This document shows positions 16,909-25,154 of a stretch of 64,000 nucleotides of DNA, one piece after another. The position numbers and the translations under genes are program-made. The number at the start of each line of letters is the position of its first letter. The stretch's first letter is position 1. The stretch comes from JASHPR01 sp963778075 (lineage in GTDB: Bacteria; Actinomycetota; Actinomycetes; Streptosporangiales; Streptosporangiaceae): contig CAVZTJ010000013.1 of assembly GCA_963778075.1 (NCBI GenBank), positions 42,695 to 106,694 on the forward strand. The letters run 5' to 3'. Under the pieces are notes generated by a model. The model made no database searches. It saw nothing but the letters and a program-made list of their open reading frames with translations, and was not told the DNA's origin.

Positions 16909-17742
16909 TTACCCGGGGCTGAGCTGGGCGTAACCCGTCTCGATCGCCGGTTCCAGCCCCTCCACAGGCATGGGCCACCTCGCGCCGCCAGCCTCGGCCG
17001 CCTTGCTGGCCGGTACGCCGTCGCCGTGGAGCTCCCGGATCAGCCCGGCCACCATGACAAGCAGCTGCTGCTGCGCCCGCGCGAATTCGGCGCCAACCGG
17101 GGCGCCGTGCCCGGGCACCAGGACGTCGCCGTCGCCAGCCAGGGCCAGCAGGCGGGACACGGTATCCGGCCAGTCCATCGGGAAGCTCCCGGCGCCGTAG
17201 CACGGCGGCCCTGACTCCTCGATCACGTCGCCGACCAGCCACGCGGCTGCGTCCGGAATGCGCAGCAGCAGGTCGTTATCGGTGTGGCCGCGGCCCAGGT
17301 AGAACATGTCGACGGCCCGGTCCCCAAGATCAAGCGTGTGCCGGTCGCCGACCAACTCGGTGGGCGGGGTGATGACCACCTCGCGCCACTCTTCCACCGG
17401 CTCCTCGCCGTTGGCGATGCACTCGGCGAGCCCAGGCCGCTCGAACCGGTCCAGGAATGCCGGGGCCAGGACGTGGCCGTAGATCGGCACGTTCAGGTCC
17501 GAGCCGGGGCCGAACCGCTGGTTGCCGAAGCAGTGGTCGAAGTGCGCGTGGGTGTTGATCACCCAGCGGACCGGCTGGCTACCGAGTTCCCGCAGGTCGG
17601 CGCGGATCTCATCGGCCTGCCGCGGCGACCCGCGCGTGTCCACCACCACGAGCCCGTCCGAGCCGCGGACCACGCAGACGCTCACGTCCAGTGGGTTGTA
17701 CCGCCGCTGGAAAACCCCGGCAGCCACCTCATTCCAGCCCAC
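16909..17742 (-). CDS. MBL-fold metallo-hydrolase
   Basis: The 277-residue protein has the zinc motifs of the metallo-beta-lactamase fold: INTHAHFDHCFGNQRFG (HxHxDH), a later Asp/His in YLGRGHTDNDLLL, and LVPGHGAPVG. The N-terminus VFQRRYNPLDVSVCVVRGSD matches quinoprotein-relay/SoxH-like and general MBL hydrolases. Likely hydrolyses a small ester, thioester or lactone; substrate unknown. It lies 10 bases downstream of the TetR gene in the same direction and is probably part of that regulated unit. Confidence 0.87.
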   Translation of the reverse strand: MGWNEVAAGVFQRRYNPLDVSVCVVRGSDGLVVVDTRGSPRQADEIRADLRELGSQPVRWVINTHAHFDHCFGNQRFGPGSDLNVPIYGHVLAPAFLDRFERPGLAECIANGEEPVEEWREVVITPPTELVGDRHTLDLGDRAVDMFYLGRGHTDNDLLLRIPDAAAWLVGDVIEESGPPCYGAGSFPMDWPDTVSRLLALAGDGDVLVPGHGAPVGAEFARAQQQLLVMVAGLIRELHGDGVPASKAAEAGGARWPMPVEGLEPAIETGYAQLSPG

Positions 17743-17752
17743 GGCAAGGAAT

Positions 17753-18349
17753 CTACCCGGTTTGCGAGCAGGCGCTGGCGAGCTGGTGCAGCGCGAGTTC
17801 CAGGAGCGGCCGCAGCGGCACCGGCGGGTCGGCCGCGTACCAGCGCCTGATGGCCACCTGGGATGCCGCGATGACGGCGCCGGCCAGGATCTGCGGATAC
17901 ATGTCGCCCTCGACGCCGGTTCCGGTTCGCTCGGCGATCGCCGTGGCCAGCGCGTTCTGCTGGGCGAGGTTGACTTTCAGGTACTCGCCGCGCATCGCGG
18001 GCGCCTGCAGTACCCGCCCGAGCGCGGTCATGGTGTCCCTGCTGAACGCCTGGTCGGTGTTCTCGTAGTGCTCGAGCACCGAGCAGGTGAGCGCTTCCCA
18101 CAGCGGCTCGCCGGCCTGCCGCTGCAGCAGCGACGCGCCGATCCGGTAGGCCCGGTCCGCCCCGATCGCGGCGACCGCCTCGTACTTGCTGGTGAAGTAG
18201 TTGCGGAAGGTGCGCAGCGCCACGTTCGCCTCGGCGGTGATGTCCTCGATCGTGATGTTCTCGAGTCCCCGTTCCATGGCCAGCCGGAGCGCGGCATCGC
18301 TCAGCGCCTTGCGCGTGGCGAGCTTCTTGCGCTCCCGCAGACCGGTCAT
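17753..18349 (-). CDS. TetR-family transcriptional repressor
   Basis: The 198-residue protein begins LRERKKLATRKALSDAALRL and has the helix-turn-helix ITIEDITAEANVALRTFRNY followed by FTSKYEAV, then an all-helical ligand domain with a bulky-residue C-terminus. It is divergent from the FAD monooxygenase with only 74 bases between the starts. A perfect 16-bp palindrome lies in that gap, the usual sign of a repressor controlling itself and the neighbouring flavoenzyme. The MBL hydrolase follows it. Confidence 0.9.
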   Translation of the reverse strand: MTGLRERKKLATRKALSDAALRLAMERGLENITIEDITAEANVALRTFRNYFTSKYEAVAAIGADRAYRIGASLLQRQAGEPLWEALTCSVLEHYENTDQAFSRDTMTALGRVLQAPAMRGEYLKVNLAQQNALATAIAERTGTGVEGDMYPQILAGAVIAASQVAIRRWYAADPPVPLRPLLELALHQLASACSQTG

Positions 18350-18372
18350 CCGGTTAGCCTAAGACTAATCGT

Positions 18373-18394
18373 GCCTTTAAGGCAAATTTGCCTT
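18373..18394. promoter_or_regulatory. TetR operator between the repressor and the FAD monooxygenase
   Basis: AAGGCAAATTTGCCTT (18379-18394) is a perfect 16-bp palindrome. It overlaps a second short one, GCCTTTAAGGC (18373-18383). Its position between the divergent starts at 18349 and 18424 fits binding by the adjacent TetR protein and repression of both directions. Confidence 0.75.
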
Positions 18395-18423
18395 TACAGC
18401 ATCAATCTGCGACAGTGGCCGCC

Positions 18424-20049
18424 ATGGAGACCGCGAATGCCACGACGACCGCGGACGTGGTGATCGCCGGCGGCGGCCCCACCGGGCTGATGCTCGCGGC
18501 CGAGCTCCGGCTGGGCGGCGCCGACCCGGTGGTGCTCGAGCGGCTGCCGGAGATCAGCCAGATTCCGAGGGGCAACGGCCTGATCGGCCAGATCGTGCCG
18601 ACGCTGGACTACCGCGGCCTGACGGACCGGTTGCGGGCGGAGGCCACGTTCACCGGGCCGGTGCCACAGTTTCCGTTCGGCTCGGTGCCACTTGACCTTT
18701 CCCGGCTGAGCCCGGGCCCACTGCACATCATGGCGATACCGCAGCGGCGGCTCGAGCAGGTGCTCGACGACTGGCTTCGGGGGCTCGGCGGCGGCGTCCG
18801 GCGCGGCCACGAGGTGCTGGCGGTGTCGCTGCCCGAAGACGGCTCGCCGGTCACGGTGGACGTGCGCGGCCCGGAGGGCGACTACCAGCTGCGCACCAGG
18901 TACGTGGTGGGCTGCGACGGCGCACACAGCCTGGTCCGCAAGCAGGCCGGGATCGGCTTCCCCGGCGTCACGTCGTCGGAGACCTCACGGATCGGGCGGG
19001 TGCTCCTGCCCACGGTCAAGACCGCGGCGGGCGGCGAAACGGCTGAAGTGCCCGGTGTCGGCCGGGTGCGGCTGACGCTGACCACGCAGACGCCGCGCGG
19101 TGCGTATTCGCTCGCGCCGCTCACCTCGCTGGACAAGACCGCCCGGCCTGGCATGTTCATCGTCTACACCAGGGAGGACGACCCTGCTTCCAGCCCAGCA
19201 GACCGCAACGCCCCGATGACCCTCGACGAACTGCGCGAGAGCGTCCGCCGTGTGCTCGGCACCGACCTGCCGATGAGCGACCCGCAGTGGCTGACCCGGA
19301 CGGTAGGCAACAGCAGGCAGGCCGAGCGCTACCGTGCGGGCCCGGTGCTGCTGGCGGGCGACGCGGCCCACATCTTCGGCGCCGGCGGGTCGCTGAACGT
19401 CGGCCTGCTCGACGCCATCAACCTCGGCTGGAAACTCGCCGCGCAGGCCGCCGGCTGGGCGCCGGACGGCTTGCTGGATTCGTACCACGCCGAGCGGCAC
19501 CTGGCCGGGCAGCGGGCCGTGCTGCAGACCAGGGCGCAGAAGGCGCTGTCGGCCAGCGGCGAGTACGCAGAGGCGCTGCGGGGCCTGTTCGGCGAGCTGA
19601 TGCAGCTGCCCGAGGCCGTGCGGCACGTCGGCTCGATCATGGAGGGTTCCGACGTCCGCTACGAGATGCCCGCCGGCCAGGGCCGGCCGCATCCGCTGAC
19701 CGGGCAGTTCGCCCCGGACCTGCGGCTGGACGGCGGCGCCACGCGGCTTGCCGAGCTGGTCCGGCCCGCGCGCGGCGTGCTCCTCGACCTCACCGGCTCC
19801 GAGACGATTCGCCCGGCCGGGCCGGTAAGGCCGGTACCCACCGCCAGCGACGCCCTGGCCAGCGCTGCCTCGCCCTGGCGCGACCGGGTCGACCTGGTGA
19901 CCGGCCGCCCCGTGTCCGAGCCGCCGCCCGCCGCGGCGATGCTGATCCGGCCGGACGGGTATGTCGCCTGGGCGGTGGGCACGGACACCGGCGACCTGGC
20001 CGGCGGGCTGCCCGAGGCGCTGCGCACCTGGTTCGGGGCGCCCGCCTAG
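18424..20049 (+). CDS. FAD-dependent aromatic-ring monooxygenase (PHBH/RdmE type)
   Basis: The 541-residue class A flavin monooxygenase has TTADVVIAGGGPTGLMLAAE (GxGxxG dinucleotide site), a central YVVGCDGAHSLVRKQAGIGF (DG motif) and AGPVLLAGDAAHIFGAGGS with NVGLLDAINLGWKLAAQAAG (GD motif). The C-terminal thioredoxin-like domain (about 420-541) is the one common in tetracycline- and anthracycline-type hydroxylases and in Tet(X)-like enzymes. It hydroxylates an aromatic or polyketide substrate with NAD(P)H and O2. ATG 18424 is preferred because an upstream in-frame start lies inside the operator. Repression by the divergent TetR is likely. Confidence 0.88.
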   Translation: METANATTTADVVIAGGGPTGLMLAAELRLGGADPVVLERLPEISQIPRGNGLIGQIVPTLDYRGLTDRLRAEATFTGPVPQFPFGSVPLDLSRLSPGPLHIMAIPQRRLEQVLDDWLRGLGGGVRRGHEVLAVSLPEDGSPVTVDVRGPEGDYQLRTRYVVGCDGAHSLVRKQAGIGFPGVTSSETSRIGRVLLPTVKTAAGGETAEVPGVGRVRLTLTTQTPRGAYSLAPLTSLDKTARPGMFIVYTREDDPASSPADRNAPMTLDELRESVRRVLGTDLPMSDPQWLTRTVGNSRQAERYRAGPVLLAGDAAHIFGAGGSLNVGLLDAINLGWKLAAQAAGWAPDGLLDSYHAERHLAGQRAVLQTRAQKALSASGEYAEALRGLFGELMQLPEAVRHVGSIMEGSDVRYEMPAGQGRPHPLTGQFAPDLRLDGGATRLAELVRPARGVLLDLTGSETIRPAGPVRPVPTASDALASAASPWRDRVDLVTGRPVSEPPPAAAMLIRPDGYVAWAVGTDTGDLAGGLPEALRTWFGAPA

Positions 20050-20474
20050 TGCTCGATCGCGCGGATCTGAACGGTCGCGGTGGCGGCCGCTACGACCTGG
20101 CCGGATTCGTCGAGCAGCTCACCGGCCAGAAACCCCATTGACCTGGTGCGGCCGGTCACCCGGCCCCGCCCGGTGAGCCGTCCCGGGCGGGCCGGCCGCA
20201 CGAACTGTACGTGCAGATCGGTGGTGAGTGAGAACAGGCCGGGATCGAGCGACGCGACCAGCGCGGGCCCCATCGCCTCGTCGAGCATCGCGGTCAGGAA
20301 GCCACCCTGGATCACCCCGACGGGGTTCAGGAACCGCTCATCCGCCCGGTACGCAACCTCGATCGTCCCGGCGTCAGGGTCGATCGATACCAGTTCCCAC
20401 CCGAGCAGGGCAGCCGCCGGAGGCAGCGGCGCCCGGCCTTCCATCACGTCCCAGAACGGTCCTTCGCGACTCAT
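20046..20474 (-). CDS. PaaI-type hotdog-fold thioesterase
   Basis: The 142-residue single hotdog domain has DERFLNPVGVIQGGFLTAML, with Asn/Gly of the active-site helix, and DEAMGPALVAS. A beta-sheet follows (TTDLHVQFVRPARPGRLTG, VTGRTRSMGFLAGELLD). It likely hydrolyses acyl- or aryl-CoA thioesters. The ATG at 20474 avoids overlap with the divergent MazG-like gene. It converges on the monooxygenase with a 4-base overlap of the stop codons. Confidence 0.87.
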   Translation of the reverse strand: MSREGPFWDVMEGRAPLPPAAALLGWELVSIDPDAGTIEVAYRADERFLNPVGVIQGGFLTAMLDEAMGPALVASLDPGLFSLTTDLHVQFVRPARPGRLTGRGRVTGRTRSMGFLAGELLDESGQVVAAATATVQIRAIEH

Positions 20475-20543
20475 GGCCGCACCATAGCGCGGGTACCGAC
20501 CGTTCCGGTTAGCCCATCCGTGATGGCGTGGGATGCTCGGGGC

Positions 20544-20873
20544 GTGTCCGATCTCGAGATCCTCCGCGGCCGCATGCGGCAGTTCGCCGACGACCGGGAC
20601 TGGGGCAAGTTCCACGATCCGAAATCGGTGCTGCTGGCCCTCGTCGGCGAGGTCGGCGAGCTGGCGGAACTGTTCCAGTGGCTGCCCGCGGCCGACGCCC
20701 AGGAGCTGGCCCAGCACGAGCCGCTCCGCACCCGGGTCGGCGAGGAGATGTCTGACGTCCTGCTGTACCTGGTTCTGCTGGCCGACGTGATCGGCATCGA
20801 TCTCGCCGAGGCCGCGCAGGCCAAGATGGACGACTCCGAGCGCCGCTTCCCGCCTGGCCCGTCAAAGGACTAG
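20544..20873 (+). CDS. MazG-like nucleotide pyrophosphohydrolase
   Basis: The protein is about 109 residues with the all-alpha NTP pyrophosphohydrolase motif ALVGEVGELAELFQWL, then EEMSDVLLYLVLLADVIGID. The EExxE...ExxD acidic residues bind Mg2+. RS21-C6/MazG-like enzymes of this size hydrolyse non-canonical or damaged dNTPs. GTG 20544 (VSDLEILRGRMRQFADDRDW) matches the usual N-terminus better than the in-frame GTG 20520 or ATG 20523. Divergent from the thioesterase. Confidence 0.85.
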   Translation: MSDLEILRGRMRQFADDRDWGKFHDPKSVLLALVGEVGELAELFQWLPAADAQELAQHEPLRTRVGEEMSDVLLYLVLLADVIGIDLAEAAQAKMDDSERRFPPGPSKD

Positions 20874-21060
20874 CTCCCGGCCAGTTGAAGGCGGCCGTTC
20901 AGCGCGTTGCGGGTATAGAACCTGTCGGGCCGTAACAGTCATCGGCCCCGGACGCCCTTCCGCCAGAGAGATCCGGCCCGGGCCCGCCTCTTCGCACGTT
21001 TTGGGTGCGGTAGGCCGCTTGCTTCATCTGTGTACAGAAGATCAGTTAACGGGGGAAACG

Positions 21061-21306
21061 ATGATTCCGGTTAAGACCAGGCCGGGGCGCCCTGGCGAGG
21101 ACGCCATCACCAAATACGCGAGGCAGACCCGCAATGCCGCGGTCACACTCGCCGTCCTGGCATGTGTCGCAGCGCTCATTACCCTGATAGCCGCGGTGGT
21201 AGCCGTGTCGGCGATCAACCGGGTGGGCAGGACCTTCCAGAACGGCTTCGGCAATGTCGGCGGCAGCAATTGCGTAAGCCAGGGCGGCACCAACCCGAAC
21301 TGCTGA
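21061..21306 (+). CDS. Small single-pass membrane protein, function unknown
   Basis: The 81-residue protein starts with a basic, polar segment (MIPVKTRPGRPGEDAITKYA), followed by one strong membrane helix (about 28-53; AVTLAVLACVAALITLIAAV) and a short Gly/Asn-rich tail ending in two Cys (SNCVSQGGTNPNC). ATG 21061 is preceded by a clear AACGGGGGAAACG leader. The tail, probably outside the cell, could form a disulfide. I do not recognise a family. Confidence 0.7.
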   Translation: MIPVKTRPGRPGEDAITKYARQTRNAAVTLAVLACVAALITLIAAVVAVSAINRVGRTFQNGFGNVGGSNCVSQGGTNPNC

Positions 21307-21342
21307 GCGGCGCCGCCCCAACTCGTCGGTGGGCTGCAGCGG

Positions 21343-21828
21343 CTAGGTGCGCCCGGCACCCCTAATACGGTAGTAGGCCGTGGGCTCCCAGTAAGCAGTC
21401 GATCCCGTCCACCCAATCGGGACGCCAGAGGTATCGGCGCCGAACGAGACGTTTGGGTTGTCGACCATCTCGACGTGCCCTGGCCCGAAGAATGCCAGGT
21501 CGCCGCGTTTCGCCTGAGAACGGGTGATCTGGACCAGCAGCGGGCTGTCGAGCATTTCGTAGGTTGTCCTCGGCAGCTGAATGCCTGCCTGCAGGTAGGC
21601 CTCATAGACGAGTCCGGAACAGTCATAGCAGGATGGCCCGTCTCCACCCCAGCAATACGATTTGCCCGCCTGTGCGACGGCGTACTCGTAAGCGATGACC
21701 CGCAGGCGGACCCCGCCATCAGCGGTCGCGGCGTGGGCTGGCCCGGCGAAGGAAAGTAGCGACGTCAGGAGAGCGCACACCATGATTACGAACTTGCGGT
21801 GGACCATCTGGCTTCGTTGCCCCTTCAT
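21343..21828 (-). CDS. Secreted NlpC/P60 (C40) cysteine peptidase
   Basis: The 161-residue protein has a signal peptide (VIMVCALLTSLLSFAGPAHA, cleavage after AHA). One NlpC/P60 domain follows: AVAQAGKSYCWGGDG, then SCYDCSGLVYEAYLQAG with the catalytic Cys, QAKRGDLAFFG, and the catalytic His in PGHVEMV. It would cut peptide bonds in peptidoglycan stem peptides or act as a secreted lysin. ATG 21828 or the internal ATG 21807 may be used, and neither has a strong ribosome site. The upstream region is AT-richer than the window average. Confidence 0.85.
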   Translation of the reverse strand: MKGQRSQMVHRKFVIMVCALLTSLLSFAGPAHAATADGGVRLRVIAYEYAVAQAGKSYCWGGDGPSCYDCSGLVYEAYLQAGIQLPRTTYEMLDSPLLVQITRSQAKRGDLAFFGPGHVEMVDNPNVSFGADTSGVPIGWTGSTAYWEPTAYYRIRGAGRT

Positions 21829-22628
21829 TGTTCGTGAGTTGGACTCGATTCCTTCAGGGGCTAGGGCCTTCCTTTCCCGCCGAACGCATGCCGGAACCAA
21901 ATAACGCCACGATAACAAAGGTCAATATGCTTTCTTGACACATCGTTTGCGCATCACCGAGCGTTACAGAAATTATTAGCGGCCCACGTTTGGATGGCTG
22001 GATCCTGTGCCGCGAAGCGCATATTGATGCCGAACCGGACGCCGGGCATCAATGGTCGATTAGGGAAAGATCTGCTTCGTCACTATCGGTCCGCTTCGCA
22101 CGATTGTGGCGCACCAGCCAGGTAAGGCGGCGTGGTGAAGATGGGCTACTTTCGGCTCAAGCGCCGGATTGGCACCGTGTCAGCCAGCGGCGAGTGTCGC
22201 GCCGTTATCCACGCCATATTCGCACCGTTTCGGGCGACTCGCCCCGCGCCCTAGCGGGCCAAGTCGGCGGATCGGTCGTTGCCGCGTGCCTGCTCCAGTG
22301 CTCCGGACTCCTTGATGTTGCGCGGCCACCGCAGGTATTCCGCGACCGGCGGATCGGGCGGCAGAGGGGACCGTGCTGCGCTCCGGCCGGGTCGGGCGGC
22401 AGCGGGGAAGGGTGCCAGATGTTTCGCATGACGAGACACCTCACAAATCTGAGCCGATGACCGTCTCGGGGACGGACTGCACCGCAAGCAACAAGGTTTC
22501 TATCGTGATCCGATATAAATTTATCAGCGCCGTGACCAGCAGTTAATAAATGATCTTTATATCCTGCTGCGACATTATCTGACTGAGCGTTCCGGCTCTC
22601 TCGTCGAGCAGGCGCGTGCGGGTCAGTT
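21829..22628. other. 800-bp stretch without a recognisable gene
   Basis: No frame here gives a recognisable protein. Open frames on both strands have a composition unlike the neighbours and no ribosome site. Base composition is lower in GC at both ends (near 21900-22020 and 22480-22580). The G-rich GGGCGGCAG occurs twice near 22360-22400. It separates the C40 peptidase from the sulfotransferase-like gene and may be old mobile or degraded DNA. Confidence 0.5.
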
Positions 22629-23801
22629 TTAACGCAGACGGCCGGTCTCGCGCCCGCCAAGTGTCTTGCGCAGGTGCAGCGTCCGCTGCATCCGCTGCCG
22701 GCCGCGCTGCGCCAGCACGCGGGTCATGCTCCGGGCATCAACGTCGCGCAGGGCGTCCGCGGTCTTCAGGCCGGCCACACCGCCAGCGCGGAAGGCTCCG
22801 ACGACCGCCTGGACCGCCGCGTCGGCCGGGAGCATCGGCGGCGCCTGTTCGGCATCCGACTCCGGCAGGTCGCCGAGCGAGGAAAGGTCACCGATGACCG
22901 GCACGCCGAGCGCCGCGATGTTCTCAGCCATTTCGGCGCCAATCTCGGTCGCCCGCTTGAGAGCCCACACCGGGGTTGCGATCCGCGGCTCGCCAGGCTC
23001 CGGCTGGCGCGTCTTCATCTGCTGGACCGCGCCGTACCGCACGAACCTGGCGTAGTGGCGGCTAGGCCACTTCCGGCGCCTGAATTCCTCGTTGAGCAGC
23101 CGCACGACCTCGGCTTCCGCGAGGGTGAGGGATCGGTTTGCCGCATTTGCGCCCGGCACCAGGAACCCGCGCTGCAGGCTCAGCATCGATTCGAAGGTGC
23201 GCAGCAACATCATCCGGTCGTCATCGTCCACCACCACGACGGTGAGGTTCTGCGCTGCCTTCATCCAGCGAGCGACGAGCTCGTCGTGACGGTGGCGGCG
23301 CCAGAAACCGGGGGTCGGCGTGTCCGGCGGGTCCTTGAGTATCCCCTCGAGCCACTCCAGGTAGGGAAAGCGGTAGCCGTTTTGCAGATACTGCTGCCAC
23401 TGCGACGGCAAGATCCTGGTGAGCGGGCGCAGCGTGACCACCACGTGCACCTGTGGGCCGCCCAGATCCCTGACCACGCGGCAGGCCGCGGCGTCGCTGG
23501 CCTCGGCGAGGAACTCACTGCTCACCACCACCCGCTGATCGCGCGCGGCCGTTACCTCGCGAACCAGTAAGGCCCAGTCGGCCATGTCGGGGTCGGGCTC
23601 ACCGAACAGGGTCGGCTGGCCGGTGACCGCGAGCATTGCCCGCAGCGGCTGCTTGCCGGTGCCGGGGTAGACGACGCCCTGTGCGGCCAGCCGCCCCCGA
23701 GCCAGGTGCAGAGCGTCCTGGATCATTGTTGTGCCGGTCTTGTGCGGACCGATGTGCAGGAGGCGGGCGCCGGCCTGCAACTGCAGGTCGTCCGCGACCA
23801 T
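22629..23801 (-). CDS. Sulfotransferase-like P-loop protein
   Basis: The 390-residue protein starts with LLHIGPHKTGTTMIQDALHL, the 5'-phosphosulfate-binding loop of PAPS-dependent sulfotransferases. RVVVSSEFLAEA and VHVVVTLRPLTRILPSQW (about 110-165) follow; the latter resembles the 3'-phosphate-binding region (R...S). A long C-terminal alpha-helical part has no clear motif. It probably modifies a glycan or other surface molecule. ATG 23801 is preceded by GGGGAGATCC. It is divergent from the toxin candidate with 294 bases between them, including the palindrome GTCACTGTGAC (23892-23902). Confidence 0.72.
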   Translation of the reverse strand: MVADDLQLQAGARLLHIGPHKTGTTMIQDALHLARGRLAAQGVVYPGTGKQPLRAMLAVTGQPTLFGEPDPDMADWALLVREVTAARDQRVVVSSEFLAEASDAAACRVVRDLGGPQVHVVVTLRPLTRILPSQWQQYLQNGYRFPYLEWLEGILKDPPDTPTPGFWRRHRHDELVARWMKAAQNLTVVVVDDDDRMMLLRTFESMLSLQRGFLVPGANAANRSLTLAEAEVVRLLNEEFRRRKWPSRHYARFVRYGAVQQMKTRQPEPGEPRIATPVWALKRATEIGAEMAENIAALGVPVIGDLSSLGDLPESDAEQAPPMLPADAAVQAVVGAFRAGGVAGLKTADALRDVDARSMTRVLAQRGRQRMQRTLHLRKTLGGRETGRLR

Positions 23802-24095
23802 GGATCTCCCCCCGCTCCCGGCGAGCCCGCCCCGACGCGATCCGGGCGACCGCCCCGATGCCTGTTTGAGTAAACGGAGAGTAATGGAAAGGTCACTGTG
23901 ACGCACGGCTTTGCTCGAGGTGCGGTGGCGCAGCGACGCTTCTGAGTCCGTATATCCACAGATGACCCGGGCCGTAGCGGAGGGAATCCAGGCTCCCGGG
24001 CACCGTAGTGCGACTGCTGCCGACCGACCACTGGTCGTTGGATGCCTGTCTACGATGACGGGACATATGCGGATGCGTGAGGAAGGGAGCTGACC

Positions 24096-25154
24096 GTGCC
24101 GAGATCGTTCGACCGGCCAGACCAGCCTTCCGTGCCCGACCAGTCGGACGCGATCGAGACGCCAAGCCGGTTACGGCCGGCGTCCTCGCAGCATGATCTG
24201 TCTGCAACGCTCGACCGCGCTGACCAGACGGAGTTAGCGGACTCGGGGCGATGGTCAAAGGCCGGTCTGCGCCAGCGCCTGGAACACCTGCCGCCCGGTC
24301 ATCCGAGCTCACTGCGCAGCGATGATCCGGAAAGCGAAGCTCGCGGCTTCATGGAGCCCGAAAATGCCCGAATCTCCAGCGGCGAAGCCGACACGATCAA
24401 ACAGAACTACTGGAGTGAGGTTCCCAGGTTCCTCCAGGCCTGGGCTGACCACGTGCGCAGGTGGCCCGCCGAGCGAGTGACCCTAGAGGTGGACCGGTCT
24501 GGGGATCCAGCCGGATCTTGGCGGGCAGACAGCACCCGGTACCTGAACCCGGAGCAATACACGCAGATCAAGGAAGAGGTCGGCCAGGTGCGAGAGAAGC
24601 AAGGACCGTTGACAGAACGCATCGGTGAGGTCCAGGAGGAGAATGCCAGCGGAGGCTGGCTAGAAGGCCTCGACCACTGCCTCAAGGGCAGTGACCGGAT
24701 AAAAGAAAAGGTCGCCGAAATACTCAAGCGAATGCCAGGAAAAGAAATTTCCGAAATCGTGCGCGAGCTTCCCGATGCAATCCGCTATACCTTCTGCTTT
24801 GAACCTGGCACATACGCCTCCGGTTATTGGGACATTAGGCGGCGCATGGAGGAGCAAGGCGACAGAATGATCTACAGCAAGAACCACTGGCGTGATGATC
24901 CAGAGTACAAGGGGATCAACACTCGATGGGTGACGCCGGAAGGCCAGATGTTTGAGGTGCAGTTCCACACGCCAGAGAGCTACCACGCCAAGCAGGAGGT
25001 GACCCACAGCTCCTACGAGCGGCTACGCAGCCCTCTGACCCGGGATGATGAGCGTATGGAGTTACGGTCGTTTCAAGGGGAGGTGTGCGGGTGGATCGGC
25101 ATCCCTGACGGCGCAACGGCCATCCCGGACTACCAGCGGAAAGGCCAGAGTTAG
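24096..25154 (+). CDS. RelA/SpoT-fold nucleotidyltransferase, toxin candidate (toxSAS / polymorphic-toxin C-terminus type)
   Basis: This is a 352-residue protein. Residues 1-100 are polar, disordered-looking linker containing LRQRLEHLPPGHPSS (58-72), a linker I associate with actinobacterial polymorphic toxins. Residues 185-312 follow the RelA/SpoT synthetase order. A basic segment LKGSDRIKEK (Arg201, Lys203, Lys205) would bind nucleotide. LPDAIRYTF follows with Asp227 and Arg230, then SKNHWRDDPEYKGIN with Tyr271, and GQMFEVQFHTPESYHAKQ with the catalytic-type Glu287. H304 and YERLR close the fold. Compare YQSLH...EIQIRT in Rel. No HD hydrolase or TGS domain is present. GTG start with GAAGGGAG. 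Its stop abuts the next start. Third positions are AT-richer than the neighbours, suggesting transfer. Activity is inferred. Confidence 0.72.
   Translation: MPRSFDRPDQPSVPDQSDAIETPSRLRPASSQHDLSATLDRADQTELADSGRWSKAGLRQRLEHLPPGHPSSLRSDDPESEARGFMEPENARISSGEADTIKQNYWSEVPRFLQAWADHVRRWPAERVTLEVDRSGDPAGSWRADSTRYLNPEQYTQIKEEVGQVREKQGPLTERIGEVQEENASGGWLEGLDHCLKGSDRIKEKVAEILKRMPGKEISEIVRELPDAIRYTFCFEPGTYASGYWDIRRRMEEQGDRMIYSKNHWRDDPEYKGINTRWVTPEGQMFEVQFHTPESYHAKQEVTHSSYERLRSPLTRDDERMELRSFQGEVCGWIGIPDGATAIPDYQRKGQS

Noticed and set aside
18388..18423. Upstream in-frame start for the FAD monooxygenase
   Set aside because: It would place the start codon within the operator palindrome and adds residues not seen in the family.
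18349..20474. Biosynthetic gene cluster around the FAD monooxygenase
   Set aside because: Only tailoring-type genes (monooxygenase, MBL hydrolase, thioesterase) are present; there is no synthase, cyclase or NRPS/PKS core.
21990..22460. 156-codon open frame in the 0.8-kb gap
   Set aside because: No ribosome site, no recognisable motif and irregular composition.
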